Shown here one piece after another: positions 10,929 through 24,045 of a stretch of DNA of 64,000 nucleotides. The stretch spans positions 248,001 through 312,000 of the forward strand of contig CM018608.1 of assembly GCA_009192285.1 (NCBI GenBank), in the 5' to 3' direction. The DNA is from Morchella semilibera (lineage: Eukaryota > Ascomycota > Pezizomycetes > Pezizales > Morchellaceae). Both the position numbers and the translations under genes were made by a program. The notes under the pieces were generated by a model. That model had not been told where the DNA came from. It made no database searches and saw nothing but the letters and a program-made list of their open reading frames with translations. Every line of letters begins with the position of its first letter. The stretch's first letter is position 1.

Positions 10929-11278
10929 CTAGATCAAAGAGACCCGACGATCCTCTTCAAAGAAGAAGTAGACAATCGCTGGTCCAAGATATAAAGTCTT
11001 TGGGTAGTAGCCATAAGGCAAAACTGGTCTCGCTCTCACGTTGTCTAGCGTTGGGTGGAGTATTACCTTCGCAGCCAGCAGCTCCACGGCCCTTTTCACT
11101 CTCTCCTCACATGGATCTCCAGTAAACTTGCGTAGCGCCCGCCACCAGGATCCCAACAGAGCGTCTGTGCTAATCCCGTGGTTACTTTGTAGATAGTGAA
11201 TGATGTCCCAGTCAGTGCAGTTAGTAGAGTTGAGATATCTGTCCGCTGGGCCTTCAGGCAACGAAACTGAGTCTGGAT
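10929..11278 (-). other. Weak coding-like ORF, possible gene relic
   Basis: A frame of about 115 codons ending at 10929 (contains WWRALRKFTGDPCEERVKRA) has protein-like composition but no recognised family. It lies just upstream of the interrupted hypothetical gene on the same strand and could be its missing 5' exon or a separate relic. No start can be chosen with confidence because the inverted repeat at 11279-11380 sits at its 5' side. Confidence 0.25.
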
Positions 11279-11380
11279 GGGTGTTGACGGACACTGGGTG
11301 TTGACGGAACAAGCCAAAAGAGAGACAGCCAAGCCAGGTTTTGCCCGCAATCCGTCAACACCCAGTACCCGTCAATACCC
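11279..11380. repeat. Inverted repeat, 29-bp arms, about 44-bp loop
   Basis: Left arm 11279-11307 contains GGGTGTTGACGG twice; right arm 11352-11380 is its reverse complement with two or three differences. No clear target-site duplication. A small MITE remnant or a hairpin-forming element. Confidence 0.8.
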
Positions 11381-12898
11381 CGTGAACGACGGTAACTTCT
11401 ATCCGGTGAGGTGGAGGCTCCTACTCAGTTTGTGCCTGTTCGGGAAAGGAAAGCCGCATGGCATAAACAGGTTTTATACGACGGTCGTTCGAGTGCACTA
11501 GCCCTTTTTAGAATATATGATGGGATCAACGCTTGGAACAATCTTGGGTATCAGTGATCCCCCTCTATCACATAAGTACCCCAACTGGCACCCCCCACAT
11601 CAGCCCCAGCGTCTCCTTCGCGCAAATTATCAACGGCCAACAAATGTTGAATTGCGTCGTCCTGACTTTCAACAGGTTAAGATCTCCCTTCATGTTGAGG
11701 GCGGGTAAAAGAAATTCCTTTCCTGTCGTAAGGTCTCCGTTTAGAACGACGACGTCTCCCATCGTGTAGGCTGTGTATCGAGCCGACTCGAGATTGTATT
11801 AGATGCCTTTCAGGCCGAGGTTTGTGCCTATACTAGTAACGTTAAAGTTATAGATGCCAGTCTGATTGAACCCAGTTGCGATGGGGTCTGGAATCATCAC
11901 CATGGTAAAGGTTTCCCCAGAGACACGATTCTCGAAAGTCACCTCGTTCGCTTGTCTAATGCCCGGTAAATCAAGATGTACCCACAAATTCCTACTATCG
12001 CAGGAATGCATATATACAGGCCTCCATGTCCAGGCGGGTGTGAGAAACGGTGTCACGAAAAGAACCGAATGACAGAAACACAGCAAACAGAGACGCGATG
12101 ATTAGATAGAGGGAGTGGATATAGGACGATCTACGGCCATGCGCTTTCATGATGAGAGGGAGCAAACCAAACAAGAGAGCAATGAGGATGATGGGCCACT
12201 CGATAGCGGCGAAGACCAGGACACCAGCAAATTCGCCACGCATCATGGTGGATTTGTTCATGGAACGATCCCGAGCCCATTGTGGGTAAACCGTAGTTTG
12301 GACATAGTAGTACTGCCAAACCTAACTGATAATGGTGAAAGGGGTAGCGCGGAGTGTGGTGAGTGTGGTATCCATCAGCGAATGTGTGGGACGGTGTATA
12401 GACGCAGTCCTGCATACCTACCTAGCTCTCGTTTTATACTGGTCTCTAGTTGGAATCGGGGGTCTCATTAATGCGGCGATTGCCAGGGGCATTACGCTAG
12501 GGCGTATACAACTGTAATATTGGTGGGTACATTTATCACAATCATGGTCCATCACTCGTAAGTCCAGACGGCCAAGGGAATCAATTCTCTACCTTGGCCA
12601 GGCCAGAGCCTAGAGACGTGGCACGCCCATGTAGCAGGAAAGGAGGATGCGTACTGGCCCCGCCGCCTGCTTCCTGGTCGGGCTCACGGGCTTTGTCTTT
12701 TTGGGGGAGGAGGTGGGAGGGACTTGTTTCTGCCTCTTCCTGTTTAATAACCCTAACCCTGCTACGGTATCTTACTCCTTTATATCCTGGTTACATCACT
12801 GGTGGCTTCCACTATACCCGGGGAGTATGTATCTGGTGTCACTAACCCCGGTCACATAACAGTAAGGTCCATTTAGGGTTGAACGACCACATACGCCA
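11381..12898. other. Accessory DNA with weak membrane-protein ORFs
   Basis: On the minus strand 11995-12261 encodes two hydrophobic helices (WPIILIALLFGLLPLIM and LYLIIASLFAVFLSF), followed in another frame (11799-12010) by a Val/Asn/Thr-rich segment. This may be a two- or three-exon membrane protein or its relic; splice sites could not be fixed, so no CDS is called. A telomere-like AACCCTAACCCT lies at 12749-12760. Confidence 0.3.
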
Positions 12899-13312
12899 AT
12901 GACCATGCCGAACCTTCCTAACGAGGTAGTCCTCCTCATAGCAGGCCATCTAGATACCATAGGAGATATCTCCCGAATGGCGGACGTATTTCCGGTCGTG
13001 AGGTACATATACATGCTATCCAGGCAGAATACGGGTCATATGGGGGAGTGGTTCCGCGAGGTGCTTGAGCGTTCACTTGCGCTGTTTGAGCAGAAACCAT
13101 CAAGTGAGGCGGCAGAAAGATTATTCGGTAGTTACCTTGCCTTTTCGGAGGAGCCCGCCGAGCTGGGGCGCAGGCTGAACGACCCTGAATGGATTCTCAA
13201 CCTTAAGCGTGGTACAAAATATGACCTTGAGAGGCATCATGGATGGGCCAAGTGTGCCTCTCGGCTTAGTGATCCATGGCAACCTGATATTAATAACACC
13301 GTCACTCCATAA
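12899..13312 (+). CDS. F-box domain protein, probably truncated
   Basis: 137 residues. Residues 4-40 (NLPNEVVLLIAGHLDTIGDISRMADVF...RYIY) fit an F-box, which binds Skp1 in SCF ubiquitin ligases. The remainder (REVLERSLALFEQKPSSEAAERLF) is helical with no repeat domain. Another coding-like piece in a different frame (about 13333-13422, Glu-rich, ending VLIHH) could be a last exon, with a CTAACAG/CTAG acceptor at 13321-13332, but no donor gives a consistent phase. Substrate-binding repeats normally found after the F-box are missing, so this may be a relic like the nearby F-box/ankyrin gene on the other strand. Confidence 0.5.
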   Translation: MTMPNLPNEVVLLIAGHLDTIGDISRMADVFPVVRYIYMLSRQNTGHMGEWFREVLERSLALFEQKPSSEAAERLFGSYLAFSEEPAELGRRLNDPEWILNLKRGTKYDLERHHGWAKCASRLSDPWQPDINNTVTP

Positions 13313-16300
13313 CCGCCGCCCTAACAGCCTAGGCGACCGATGTACCCACTTATGCGGCGGAGCTTGAGGAGATGGAGGCGGAGGAGATGTTCAAGAACCT
13401 GCGGGTTCTGATCCACCATTAAATAAATACAAATATTTACCTCTAATCACTACATGTGTGGACGGACGCGCTACTTGATAATGACCTGATGTTTGATCGG
13501 GCCTTGTTATTCCTCTTGCAAGGGCCGCTGTTCCCGGCGCATGTACCGGCGGAGCTGGACCAGTTGGAAGGAGGTATAGGTAGTCCATAGCATAGTTAGC
13601 TGCCGCCCGCGCTGATAGCACCAACCGCCTCGGGAAGGTGCCCTATGTCACGGGTACTGGGAAGTGGTAACCCAGAAAGCCATGTCAGTAATATTCTTAG
13701 ACCCCTTAGTCCATACACCGTGAAGAACAACATATACGTAGCTTGGCACTATTGATAGGATGCCAAACCAGGTGACCTAATAGACCTGTAGCCTTTACTA
13801 TTTGTGTTTGTGTGAGCAAAATAGCTCTAAGCCAATCTACAGTCATGGGTTCTAACCCTAACCCACCATTCGACCAGTAGGAACTCCCAGCGGTAGCGTT
13901 GCCAGAGAGCACCTATAAGGGTAGTTGGGAAACAACTCTAATACTATTGGGGATATTGATGTACTAAATCATGGTCGGTCACTCGGAGGTCCAAATGTTA
14001 TATATAAACCCTGAAACTAGGCAGGGGGTGGTTAATTACAGTCCATTGTGTCATGAGGTGGGACTTGCCTCTACCTGTGAAGGTCTATGATCACGCAGAC
14101 ATTTAAATTGATGAGGACTATGTCGGCGGCCCAGTTAAGCCCGAGAGATCCCTCGTCCTTTTGACATGAAGCTAATAGGGGCATCCTGCAGCATGTAAGG
14201 CGCTAGGTCTAGGCAATAGTAGCAGTAAACGTTATAAAACCAAGGACTACGAGCATGGCCAGGCTAATACAATACGATTCGGTCCAAAACACCTATGAAA
14301 GACGAAGGCTCGTTCCCGGCCTGTGTAGGTATCCGGAGGGCCGGCGCCAAGAGCATTCGGTATGTCACGGGCAGTGATCGATGGAGTGCACAACAATAAA
14401 CACAGTATCAACAATTAGTTAGATCTTGACATCCTAGACTCAGATTGTCTAGTTTTTATAATTTTTATGATGAGTTACTATACGGAAGAAACAGTCAGGT
14501 CCCCAAACCGGGAGAGACCCCAGATAGTGGTGGGCAGGCCTGGTTCCTTATGAAATCGGTGGCTGGGTCCTGCGCCACGCTTAGCACCAGACCGACCTGG
14601 AGGTCCCTCCATAGACGGGCGCTAGTGTGGTTGCAAATCCGGGTAACAGTGCCTGCTCCTAGGCCGCGGGATGGGCTGACAGTGGGCCCGCGCCCCGCCC
14701 AGGTTCACCGCCCCAAATACTGCTGGAACCATGGGACAAATAAATCCGCTAATATTCTACTGACCAGCTTACTTTTATTTGTTACTGGTGAGGGAATCAA
14801 ACAAACCGAGCTGTTCATCAAAGCGATGGCAGAGGTCCGCTTGGAGGCGCTGGAGGTACTATAGCGGGCAAACTGGTGATATCGCCATCCAGGGCCCTGT
14901 GAGCATATGATCCTCCGATGCCAGAATGACCAAAGAACATGGCGCTGAATGTTTGCTTTAAACCCCGGTGGGATTTGACAGTTTGTTTTATTCCTTCGAT
15001 GTATAATTTGAGAATCTGATAAGATAACCACAGCTTACATAGCTAAGGAACCCCACGTGGGGAAGCATGTCAGCAAATTAAATACGACACCGTCCTACTT
15101 AGCTGTCTTGGCCCTCATGTGTAAAGTATTAGGGAGCATCAATTGTAACCCCCCCCCCGTAGTAGATCGCGCCGGTGAGAGCTTACCCATCAATCCTGAG
15201 TCAGGACATTTCCATCTGCCAGCAGCGATGTCTCGAGGGAATTCCCACCCCTTGCAGTACATAAATTCTGCTACTCCAGTAGACTGGGTACTCTACAGCA
15301 CATGCCCTCAACACCGAAGAGGTGCCGGGAACACAAACCGTCCATTAGCAGTGTCCCTTCGATCTTAGGTACCGAGTAGGGGCTACTGGAGTATGCAATA
15401 ACACCCCAGCCCTATCAGCGCCCTGGAAACATTACCAGGGCATGTATTGTAGTACGGTTACCGTCCCACGGTCAGATGTTCTGCAGTGGCGCTCCTACGT
15501 TGAGTTAAAGTGCAGATACCCCCCCCCCCACCTATCACTAGAGCACTGTAGCGACCTGCAGTGCAAAAAGTAGCATCCCAAAAATAGATCTAATATTATT
15601 AATAACTAATCCATCGCGCAATCGGTCCATATCATTACAGCAGAAATGTGGGTCACGTACGCAGAGGGGCCACTCGCAATGGACGTGGTTCCACTGCGCT
15701 GGCCTGTCGCGTTATCGATATCCACGTCATGTCAGTCATTAACAGGGCGGACCCCAATGGATACAACAACACCTTTTCCTTTTCCTTCTCCCGTAGAAAT
15801 GATTACCGTTCCCGTTCCGTTCAATCCGTTTCCATTCGTTCCGAAACCGCCTTTAGAAGGCCCGACCATATTCACATAACATAAAAAAGATACAATCAAG
15901 TGATAAATCCTGAGTAAGAAGGAGAGAAAAAAATAGGGAACCTCTCCAAGGAGTAAGAATAGAAGAAGAAGAAGAAAAGTGGTAATAGGAGAGTCCCTGC
16001 CCAACTAGCTATTACACAATATCCCGCCGCCTAGCACTATACACTAATCTATCTACAAAGCTCTGCTGGTATATAAAGTGCTTGCATATCCTTCCTTGCG
16101 CACGGCGGGAAGGGAGCACGGCATGCCAGCTTCATTTGACTAAGACAAGACAAAAAGAAAAAGAAAAAGAAAAAGAAAGAAAAAGGGACGAATTAAGTGA
16201 CGAGAGATAGAAAGAAAGAAAGAAGGAGTATATTGTTCATAGAACAATTTCGGGAGAAAAGAAAGTTAAAAGAAAGTGTACATAAAAGAATAGCACAGCG

Positions 16301-16347
16301 TAGAAAAGGGTCGGAGACGGAACAAATGGACTCGAACACCTGGGGGA
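13313..16347. other. Gene-poor accessory DNA
   Basis: No supported gene. Contains a telomere-like AACCCTAACCCA at 13854-13865, C-runs near 15150 and 15520, and an A/G-rich tract next to the EGF glycoprotein gene's 3' end. Open frames at 14445-14864 (+) and 14705-15031 (-) overlap each other and have no family resemblance. Confidence 0.4.
16152..16186. repeat. AAAAAG short tandem repeat
   Basis: Five to six AAAAAG-type units, followed at about 16210-16225 by GAAA units. Confidence 0.85.
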
Positions 16348-19088
16348 TCAAGCAATGAAATAGCTTTCCATCGCTCGTCTCATCTTCGCAGGTGCCGTGT
16401 CTGTCGCCGTAGTGTTATTCGTGACGCTTCCGACAGCACTTCCATTTGACAATTCGATGCTACGATTATCAAAATCAACAGTGATATTGTTGCCGACCGA
16501 CAGATCGCCAAAGTCCCGTCCCGCAGTGAAACCTGCCTGTAACTGTGACTGGGCCTCACTGGCGATTAGGAGTGTTTGGTAATTCGTGAGGTATAGGACG
16601 ACAACTCTCGCAAAGTCAATTGCATCTGGATCAAGTTCAACTGTCCTTGAATCTGTATCGCTGCTGCTTGAAGTGGGCGAGGCTGCAGTTGCTGTTGATG
16701 TAGCAGAGGTATCAGTCACGATGGTTGTCTGCCTTTTTTCCAATCCAGCAATGGCTTCTGCCAGCTCCCTCTTCGCGGTTGTGGTGTCGGGTATGGCCTC
16801 TCCGTTGAACGTAACGAGAGCATTCTGTGCGGTGCAAGAGATGGATTCGTTACTAAAGACCGCCAATAGCATTGCCATGTCGAGCTCGATGTTATAGTAC
16901 GGATCAGCAATGTCAAAAAGCCTCGGTAAAGCATTCCCCATGGTGACATTCTGGATGCCCTTGACCCGTCCGCCGTTATGATCCCCCAAGTTAACAGTTG
17001 TACAACTTGAATCGGCCAGCTGTGTGCAATCTGATCCGGTAAACCCGTTGGTACAAACGCAGCCACAAAAGTCACTAGTTGCAATGTTCTCTCCACCATT
17101 CTGGCAAGGGTTCGTTTCTTTGCATTGGGCCACAAGAGCACTGCCAGAACCGCCTTTGCCCTTATTCCCCTTCGAGAGATTTACTAATTGAAGAGGCACT
17201 ATAACCGCAGCAGAAATGACGAGGAGTGCAAGTATGACGAGGAGAACGAAAGCCCATAGCGGTAAGCCACAAATTCGACGACCCTGCTTTTTAGATGGTC
17301 TAATTGAGGATTCGTTTTCGTGTGTGAAGTCACCTGGTAGTGGCCATTGAGAGTGTGTTCGCGAGTCTCGGCCCTTCCCCTGGGCAAGAACCGGAGGTGG
17401 AAAGGAGGCCAAAATGTCAGATATTGAGTCAGTGTCTCTGCTTCGGCCTAAGCACGCACATCATTAATATATTCCAGTTTATAAAAGTGTAGGGTTAAGC
17501 ATACCACCGGACGAGCTATCCATGTAGCTTCCTCTCCTGGCCCCCCACCTTGAATCCGGCCTCCCCGTCTCCAAAACCGCAGCAAGCTTTGTTGCCCGCC
17601 TGATCAGATCAGGCAAGCTGGTCAAACTACCTCTGGCCTCTGCTTCACGAACAGCATCAATGTTCAACCTCGGTGGAATCCTCCGTCCCGCCAGACCACC
17701 AGCAACAGGAGGGGGGATTCTTGGAGCCGTGCCCGAAGTAGACAGGAGCTCATATCCATGGGAACTGCTTTGCGAGGCACGCCTCGGGAAACTCAATCTT
17801 TCACTCATATAGTCTCCAGGTGTGTAGGCAAGTGGTGGTGCGGTGATGGGGGAGTCACTTCCTGTGGATGAAGAAACTGGTGATTGTGCTTGCGGGCTGG
17901 GAAAGGACTGCAGGGAAGCTCCGGAGCCCCCTACGATGGGGTTCAATGTCGGGGAGCTTTTTTCAGCTGGCGACCTCGACGCCCCGCGCCCGGCACTGAC
18001 CGAGCCGCTACGGCCAGTCTTGAACGACTCACTTGATGATTTACTGGATGTAGATGCCAACCTTGCTCCACCAGGACCCTTTATTTCTGTAATCACAGGC
18101 CTTGATTTTCGCCCAAGACTTGCCTGTCTAACTAAACCTCTCTCTTCACCAGCATCGTGAAAAGCTTCATCCGGAAACCTCGAATCGGATTCGTCGCTGT
18201 CGCTATGAATATCATTACGGCGGTTGGTGTAGTACTCCTCTGTCTCTCCGGGAGCGACCCAATCAGAAGGGATCGCCGTGCTCGAGGCGTAGGACCCATG
18301 GCGGTCCAACGACCCTGTTGATTCTTCTGGAATTGGGGTAACCATCAATGCTTGCTGAGAGTAATAAGAAGATGTTCCGCGACGCGCAGACGGAGGGGGA
18401 CCAGTGCCCGAAGATTTCCTGTTTGAACCAGAGGCAGGTGGCACGGAGGGGAAGTTTGGTATCACTCCCAGGGAATTTGGGTCGGTGGGCGGGGGATTTG
18501 AGGGGTCAAAGCCGATAAATATCGACCGTGAGCTGGTTGCAGACGGAAGACTTGTTGGATGCCTCGCTGGCGATACTGGACTTTGGTCGTCATCCGAGTG
18601 CTGGGAGTACCTGGTCTGTGTCCTAACTGGCTGCTTGTTTAAACGATACGAGAAATTGGGCTGCACTTCTTGGACTTCAGACGAATCTAAGTTCGAGGGA
18701 ACGTAATCCCGCCTCACTGGTCGTGGTGGGGGAGGTCCCCGGCCCCCATTATTGTTATTATTATTACCAGGCGTTCTGGGCACTGGGGTATTGGGAAACT
18801 TTGTTGTCCTCCACTCCCACCTTGTCTAGAGGACATGGGCTGTTGAGGTCTTCGAAGTGGTTGCTGAATCGGTCGGGCTGTGGGTCGACTGCCCATATCG
18901 GTAGCGGGCGCCGCAGGAAAGCCATGAATTGACGAATACTCACTTGACGGTGAGTACTGAGACCCATTGTCCTCTTGATCTCGATACATATATTCTTCGT
19001 TGTTTCTTCTATTCCTGGAACCATTTCCTCCATTATTCCCCCCACTTACTTCTCTTCTTCCAATAAAAGGATCTCCATATTGGCTCAT
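16348..19088 (-). CDS. EGF-domain single-pass membrane glycoprotein, Ser/Pro-rich cytosolic side
   Basis: Exons: 16348..17447, 17505..18782, and a first exon from ATG 19088 ending at either 18944 or 18821 (841 or 882 codons). Intron 17448..17504 is clear (phase 1). For the first intron, donor GTGAGT at 18943 gives a 161-nt intron; donor GTGGGA at 18820 gives only 38 nt but keeps more coding-like sequence. The long N-terminal part is Ser/Pro/Gly-rich and disordered; SLTSLPDLIRRATKLAAVLE and DSISDILASFPPP are conserved short blocks. A transmembrane helix (LPLWAFVLLVILALLVISAA) is followed by an EGF-like domain (C..TNPCQNGG...FCGCVCTNGFTGSDC). The C-terminal ectodomain has many N-glycosylation sequons (NVT, NES, NIT, NRS, NGS, NNT). 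This layout matches a widely conserved Pezizomycotina family often named glycoprotein X / EGF-domain protein; a cell-surface role is inferred. Confidence 0.8.
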
Positions 19089-22000
19089 GATGCGGGGAAA
19101 CGTCGATTCGATTCAGCCGTATACTTTTTTTTTTGCTTACTCTTCTACAAAAATCCGGAGTCTGCAAGGCAAATCCTGAACCCTGGTAGACCTAAAGCGC
19201 AACAGACACGGCAGTTGCTTCCTGATAAGAATGCGACCGATATAAGTAAGCTTCAACCGCTCAGCGGTGTTGTGGCCGGAAACACTCAATTATCAAATCT
19301 CGAAAAACTATCGAAACTTTTTGGATTTGCGATAAATTTGGTGTATTTCCCAGCTAATTTTCTTTGATTGATGGTGTGTGTTTTGACGATTGATGTGCGT
19401 AGTGTGCCTTTTTTTTTTTTTTCTCTTGCCGACAAGTAATAATATGGTTAGAGCGAATAGAAAATGAAAGTTGCTCAACAAGAATGATCCAAACGAAAGA
19501 CAGGACGCCACAATCCGAGATCGAGAGTCGAAACCGAGATTGTTGATGCGACCGAGACAGGAGACCGTGAATTGTTAGGGTCGGAATAGCTCAAAGTTTC
19601 CAACCGTAGTCAAATGTAGAAATGGCCGTATGTTCCAGCAAAAGCATCACTTTCCACAAACGGCAATCTCAGCCACGCCTTTTTCTTTCCAGCCTATTCC
19701 AACTTGGAGCTTATTGATTCTTATTTTCTCCGTTGATTTTGTGTGTCGAAATGACTGCTGCTGCTGCTGTCGTGATTTGATTGTTGCGTCTGGAGTTCCT
19801 GGCCACACACTGAAAAAGAACGACTGTAATGAGCGACTGCTTCCCTCACAAGGAGACAAGTGGATTGGGGGAGTTAGGTGGGGGGGAGGGAAAGAGAGGA
19901 GACGAAGGGGAAGGGCGGGACTAAAACCAACCAATGAACCCGACCTGCTGCTGCTGCAAAGGATCAGTTCATCCAAATATGAGCGAGCCACTAGCTACGA
20001 GGGTTCCTCCTAGCACCTTTTGGGGAGGGTGGGAAACAAGGGAAGAGTAAGTACTAGAATAGGGCCCCGGGTGGTTAATATCCAATCGTTATTTAGGAAT
20101 TTTTTTTCTTTTCTTGTTGGTTTGAAATGAAGAAAAAGCGTGTTCCCGGTTTCTCGCAAGTCCTGACGGCGCGAGCAATCAAAAAATTGACTGGAGAGAG
20201 AGAGAGAGTACAGAGAGTGTAGTGTAGTGTTAGTTATTCCTGGAAACAATACAGTACCCAGTACGGTACGCACTTTCAGAACCAGAACCAGAACCAGACA
20301 GCGGCGTCCCTGAAAGCCCCCCCCCCCCTCCCCTCAAGATCGCCCCCTCCCCCCCGGGGGTCTATACTATACAATACTACAATGTAGCTATTAATTATGA
20401 TTCACATGTGTATTCAAGTCGCAGCACAGTCCGCCATTTTGGATACTGCTGCTGCTGCTCGTCAGACACTCATCGCTCCCACGATGAGTACTGTATGGTA
20501 TGTAGTATGTATGTACGGCCCATCCAGGGCCCAGGGGTAAAAAAGAAAAAAGGAAACCGAGCACAAACACGCGGGTGGTGAAACATGCCCCTGCAGCAAC
20601 CAATCCCTGGGCGCACCAATCACCTGCCTGCTTCGACGTCCCATAACCCATGATTGCACAGATCTGGGGACAGGCAATCATAGACCTCGTGAATTAAGTT
20701 TTTTTTTGTTGCTGTGTGCGCTGGTGGGTATTTAAAACGCTTTATTCCGCTGCCACGGCTGTGCGCAGTTCAATCTACCTGCGAAGATTATTTTATACAA
20801 CTGCAACTACAACTACTTCATGCTCTTCCCCACAGCCGCTGCCACTGTACTAGACAGAGACGAGATGACCCTACCTACCTCAAGGGAACCGAAAAAAAGG
20901 GGGGGAGGGTCACCCTTGTAGCATTGTGGTATCTTGTTACCTCTACACTTTAGGAACCTGGTCTCCTGGGGGCTCCTGAGGTACGGTTTAATCTTTGCTA
21001 CTTACCAGGTTCAGGACAACAGCCGGATTTGACAATTTCATAGATTATACCTGCGACAAACACAGCCATTGCGGAATGCCGCTTTGCCTCCCCCCTCATC
21101 ATCCTCATTGTAATGACGTCAGGCTGTCGTGGAAAAAACTGTGGAGATTGAATTCGGTTTCGGACTATACGTTGTTGCACTAGAGCTTTGAAACTTAGGG
21201 AAGGTAAAGACCGCCGCCTGCTTGGAACGAAGATTCGAAGGACACCCCCCTCGTACGACTCTAAGTGTCTTTGCCAAGCAGGAACCAAACCCTGCGTTAT
21301 TTGCCAACCGGTAGGGTGTGTGCATGTATGTGTTGAATAAGTTACTGCGTACATGTATTCCTTGTACAAGTACGAGGTTGCATCTCCTGTCATTATGTAT
21401 GTAGGTACATGCACATGTAGTTTATTGAGCAGTGGATTGATCGCTGCGGCTCTGAGTTAAGGTTTTTTGGCTAAGACAGCAACAACGAGACCAGATCAAG
21501 GTCAACTGAGAATTCTCTTCTACACGTGCCCAAGGGCTCTCCGACATTGTGAGCTGGGCCTAGCCTAGCCAGCCACCAAGCCACACGGGGCCACCCGCAA
21601 CGAGCCCAAAATGTGAGTTCTCAGGTCGCTAGACTGCACATGGCGGCTGCCCCCCCCCCCCCCCTCGTTATGTAGTAGCCTTTTTGGGCCCTGCCGGGGG
21701 TGTTGGACTATCCGGGGAACAGAGTGTGGACAAGCTTTCTTCCGAATTCGTCATTGGGCGCCGGAAATGAGGATTGGTGTGATCATGATCGCTGGGTACA
21801 TAGGCGTGAGGGAGAAGGGTTTCCCCGGCGTGGTATACCACTCAATCGCGTATTCTAAGACAGTCATTGTCAGCTAGCATTGGAGGAGATGTGGCAGGCA
21901 GGGACCCTAACGTAAATCCCTTGTGTTGTCATATGGAGACTTTGCTACTCTGCCTCGAAAACTTCACTAATCAGCCACCGGGGAATTGCTGAATGGGAGG

Positions 22001-24045
22001 AAGGCTTATCTTTGGGGAACAGAGACGGTACGGAGCAGTGTCACAAGAGACGGAGGAAAGGGCTCCTTTTATGCTAAGAAAAGACGTGCGTACTGGTAAA
22101 AATAAACACGCATTGCAAACGTTGTCCTATGTATACAAAGCAACAAGTTGCAAAGTGCGACAAACCAACAGGAATCGCCCCAATGGGGCCAGCTCATATG
22201 CGCCTGGAGGCTAAACGTTCCGGGGCGAGTGATCTCCAATAAGGCCAAACTCAGCAAATGGTTAACCCAGCCCCTTGAGCCACTTAAAAGAGGCGATAAT
22301 ACCCAGACCTCTGGTTATATATGCTGCTCCTCTAGCTAGTGAACGCGTGCATGGCACAGGGCCATAGATACGATCTTTTATGTTTGACTTTTGATATGAT
22401 GTGTAGATGCTATACAGGACCTCGTTATCATAACACACCCGAGTATAGGGGCGACGTCTTGCTATACATGTACCCATATAAGACAGTCACATATGTGTGT
22501 ACCGAGGCGTAACATACATGTTTCCTGTCTTGATAGCCACGACGTACATGTGCGATACGGCGGCACAGTGAGGTTGTTTCTACCAGATCGAGTGACTGCC
22601 CATGAACCAGTCTCGCTCGTCCGTCCCGGTATCTTCACTCTTATAACCAGTGCCAGGGTGCCAAGCCGGAGAACAAACCACAACCCCTACGCACATATAT
22701 AAAAAAAACCTTACTATAACCCGAGGAAAAACATAGCTTAGGAGTACATCCCACCAGGACTGGCCATCGAGTTTACAATACCCGATGCTTGAAGACCATC
22801 TATAATACCATCTTTTTACGACCTTGCGGGCGACACCCGTATAAGAGGACAGCCAAAGCGCCAAGATTAAGAGTTCCACCTGCGTACGGCAGTAAACCAC
22901 CCACCAACAAATATACCAAGACACTACAAGCAAGCCAGAACAGATAGCTAGAAGCAACAGACAAACAAGCACCCCGAGCTGCTAGCCACAAGATCTAGTT
23001 TAGACACGTTCACAGCCCATCACTCGATCCAGCCAAGACCACCGCCTCCAAAGCCACAACTGTCCACTGTCCACGAACACCACCCCGAAGCAAGGCCGTC
23101 CCCCAAACACCCATATAACGCAGGTCACGTAGACAATTGTAGACGCCGGCCTTGCCAGCCCAACCGTGGTGGTACTTGTGTCCTGTCCTGTCTGGCTCCT
23201 CCCGCCGGGCTGCTAGTCGGACCCCCCGGAATAGCCAGTCGATGGGCGCACCCACAGGCCGCCCGCTAGTCCTCCGGTGTCTGTAGATGAGATGAGACGA
23301 AACGGTAAACCAAAGATCCTACCCCCCCCCCCCCCCCAACTGCCATTCAGCTGTCTTTGGGAGCAGCCGTCAGCATACCACCGCGCTACAGACACAGAGC
23401 CAGGCCCCGCCACTCCCGGACGGACAGCGAGCCGAAAGCCTCATGATATGTGGCGGCCAACTTTCCGGCGCAGCGCAGTTCCTTATGGGAGTATGCACTG
23501 CCGGGGCGTGGGTTCCCGCCAGCTCCATACGTACCATACACCACCATAGTATCTATATCTGGAAGAAGACGCCGAGTGAGCGGCGGTGACGCTCGGGGCC
23601 CACCACCACCACCGGTCAGATCATCACAGTGCGGTAGCTCACCCCGGCCACAGAACTACACCGCAAAGGAGGCGGCCAGGGACATGTACAGTTCTAGCTT
23701 ATGTAGATATTATAACAAAACACAACGCAACGCGGACTTGCTAGGTAGGGTGACTACGGAGATGATGGTCGGTTTACAAGTGCGTGCGTGCGAGCGGCGG
23801 CATATACACACACCCCGGTCTTGAGATTCGCCATGTCCACTGTAAGCACTGCCTCCACGAGTATCCATCGCCGGTATCAATGGCAATGGCAATGGCAAAA
23901 CCACCCAGCCCAGCCCAACCCTCAGCACCACCGACACACCAAAGTCAAGACAGAACGGCACCCCCAAACGTAAAAAAAAAAAACTACCATTCCCCTCCCC
24001 TCTCTAAACAAAAAAGAAGTATATACAACCCCCCCCACCGCGCGT
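19089..24045. other. Gene-poor region (about 5 kb)
   Basis: No supported gene. Begins with the promoter of the EGF glycoprotein gene (poly-T tracts at about 19122 and 19410). Contains CTG/CAG-type runs near 19760, 19950 and 20450, C-runs near 20320, 21650 and 23325, and the palindrome TACATGTA at 21350 and 22465. Open frames are short, overlap on both strands, and lack recognisable domains. Confidence 0.4.
20277..20300. repeat. AGAACC short tandem repeat
   Basis: Four units of CAGAAC in 24 bp. Confidence 0.9.
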
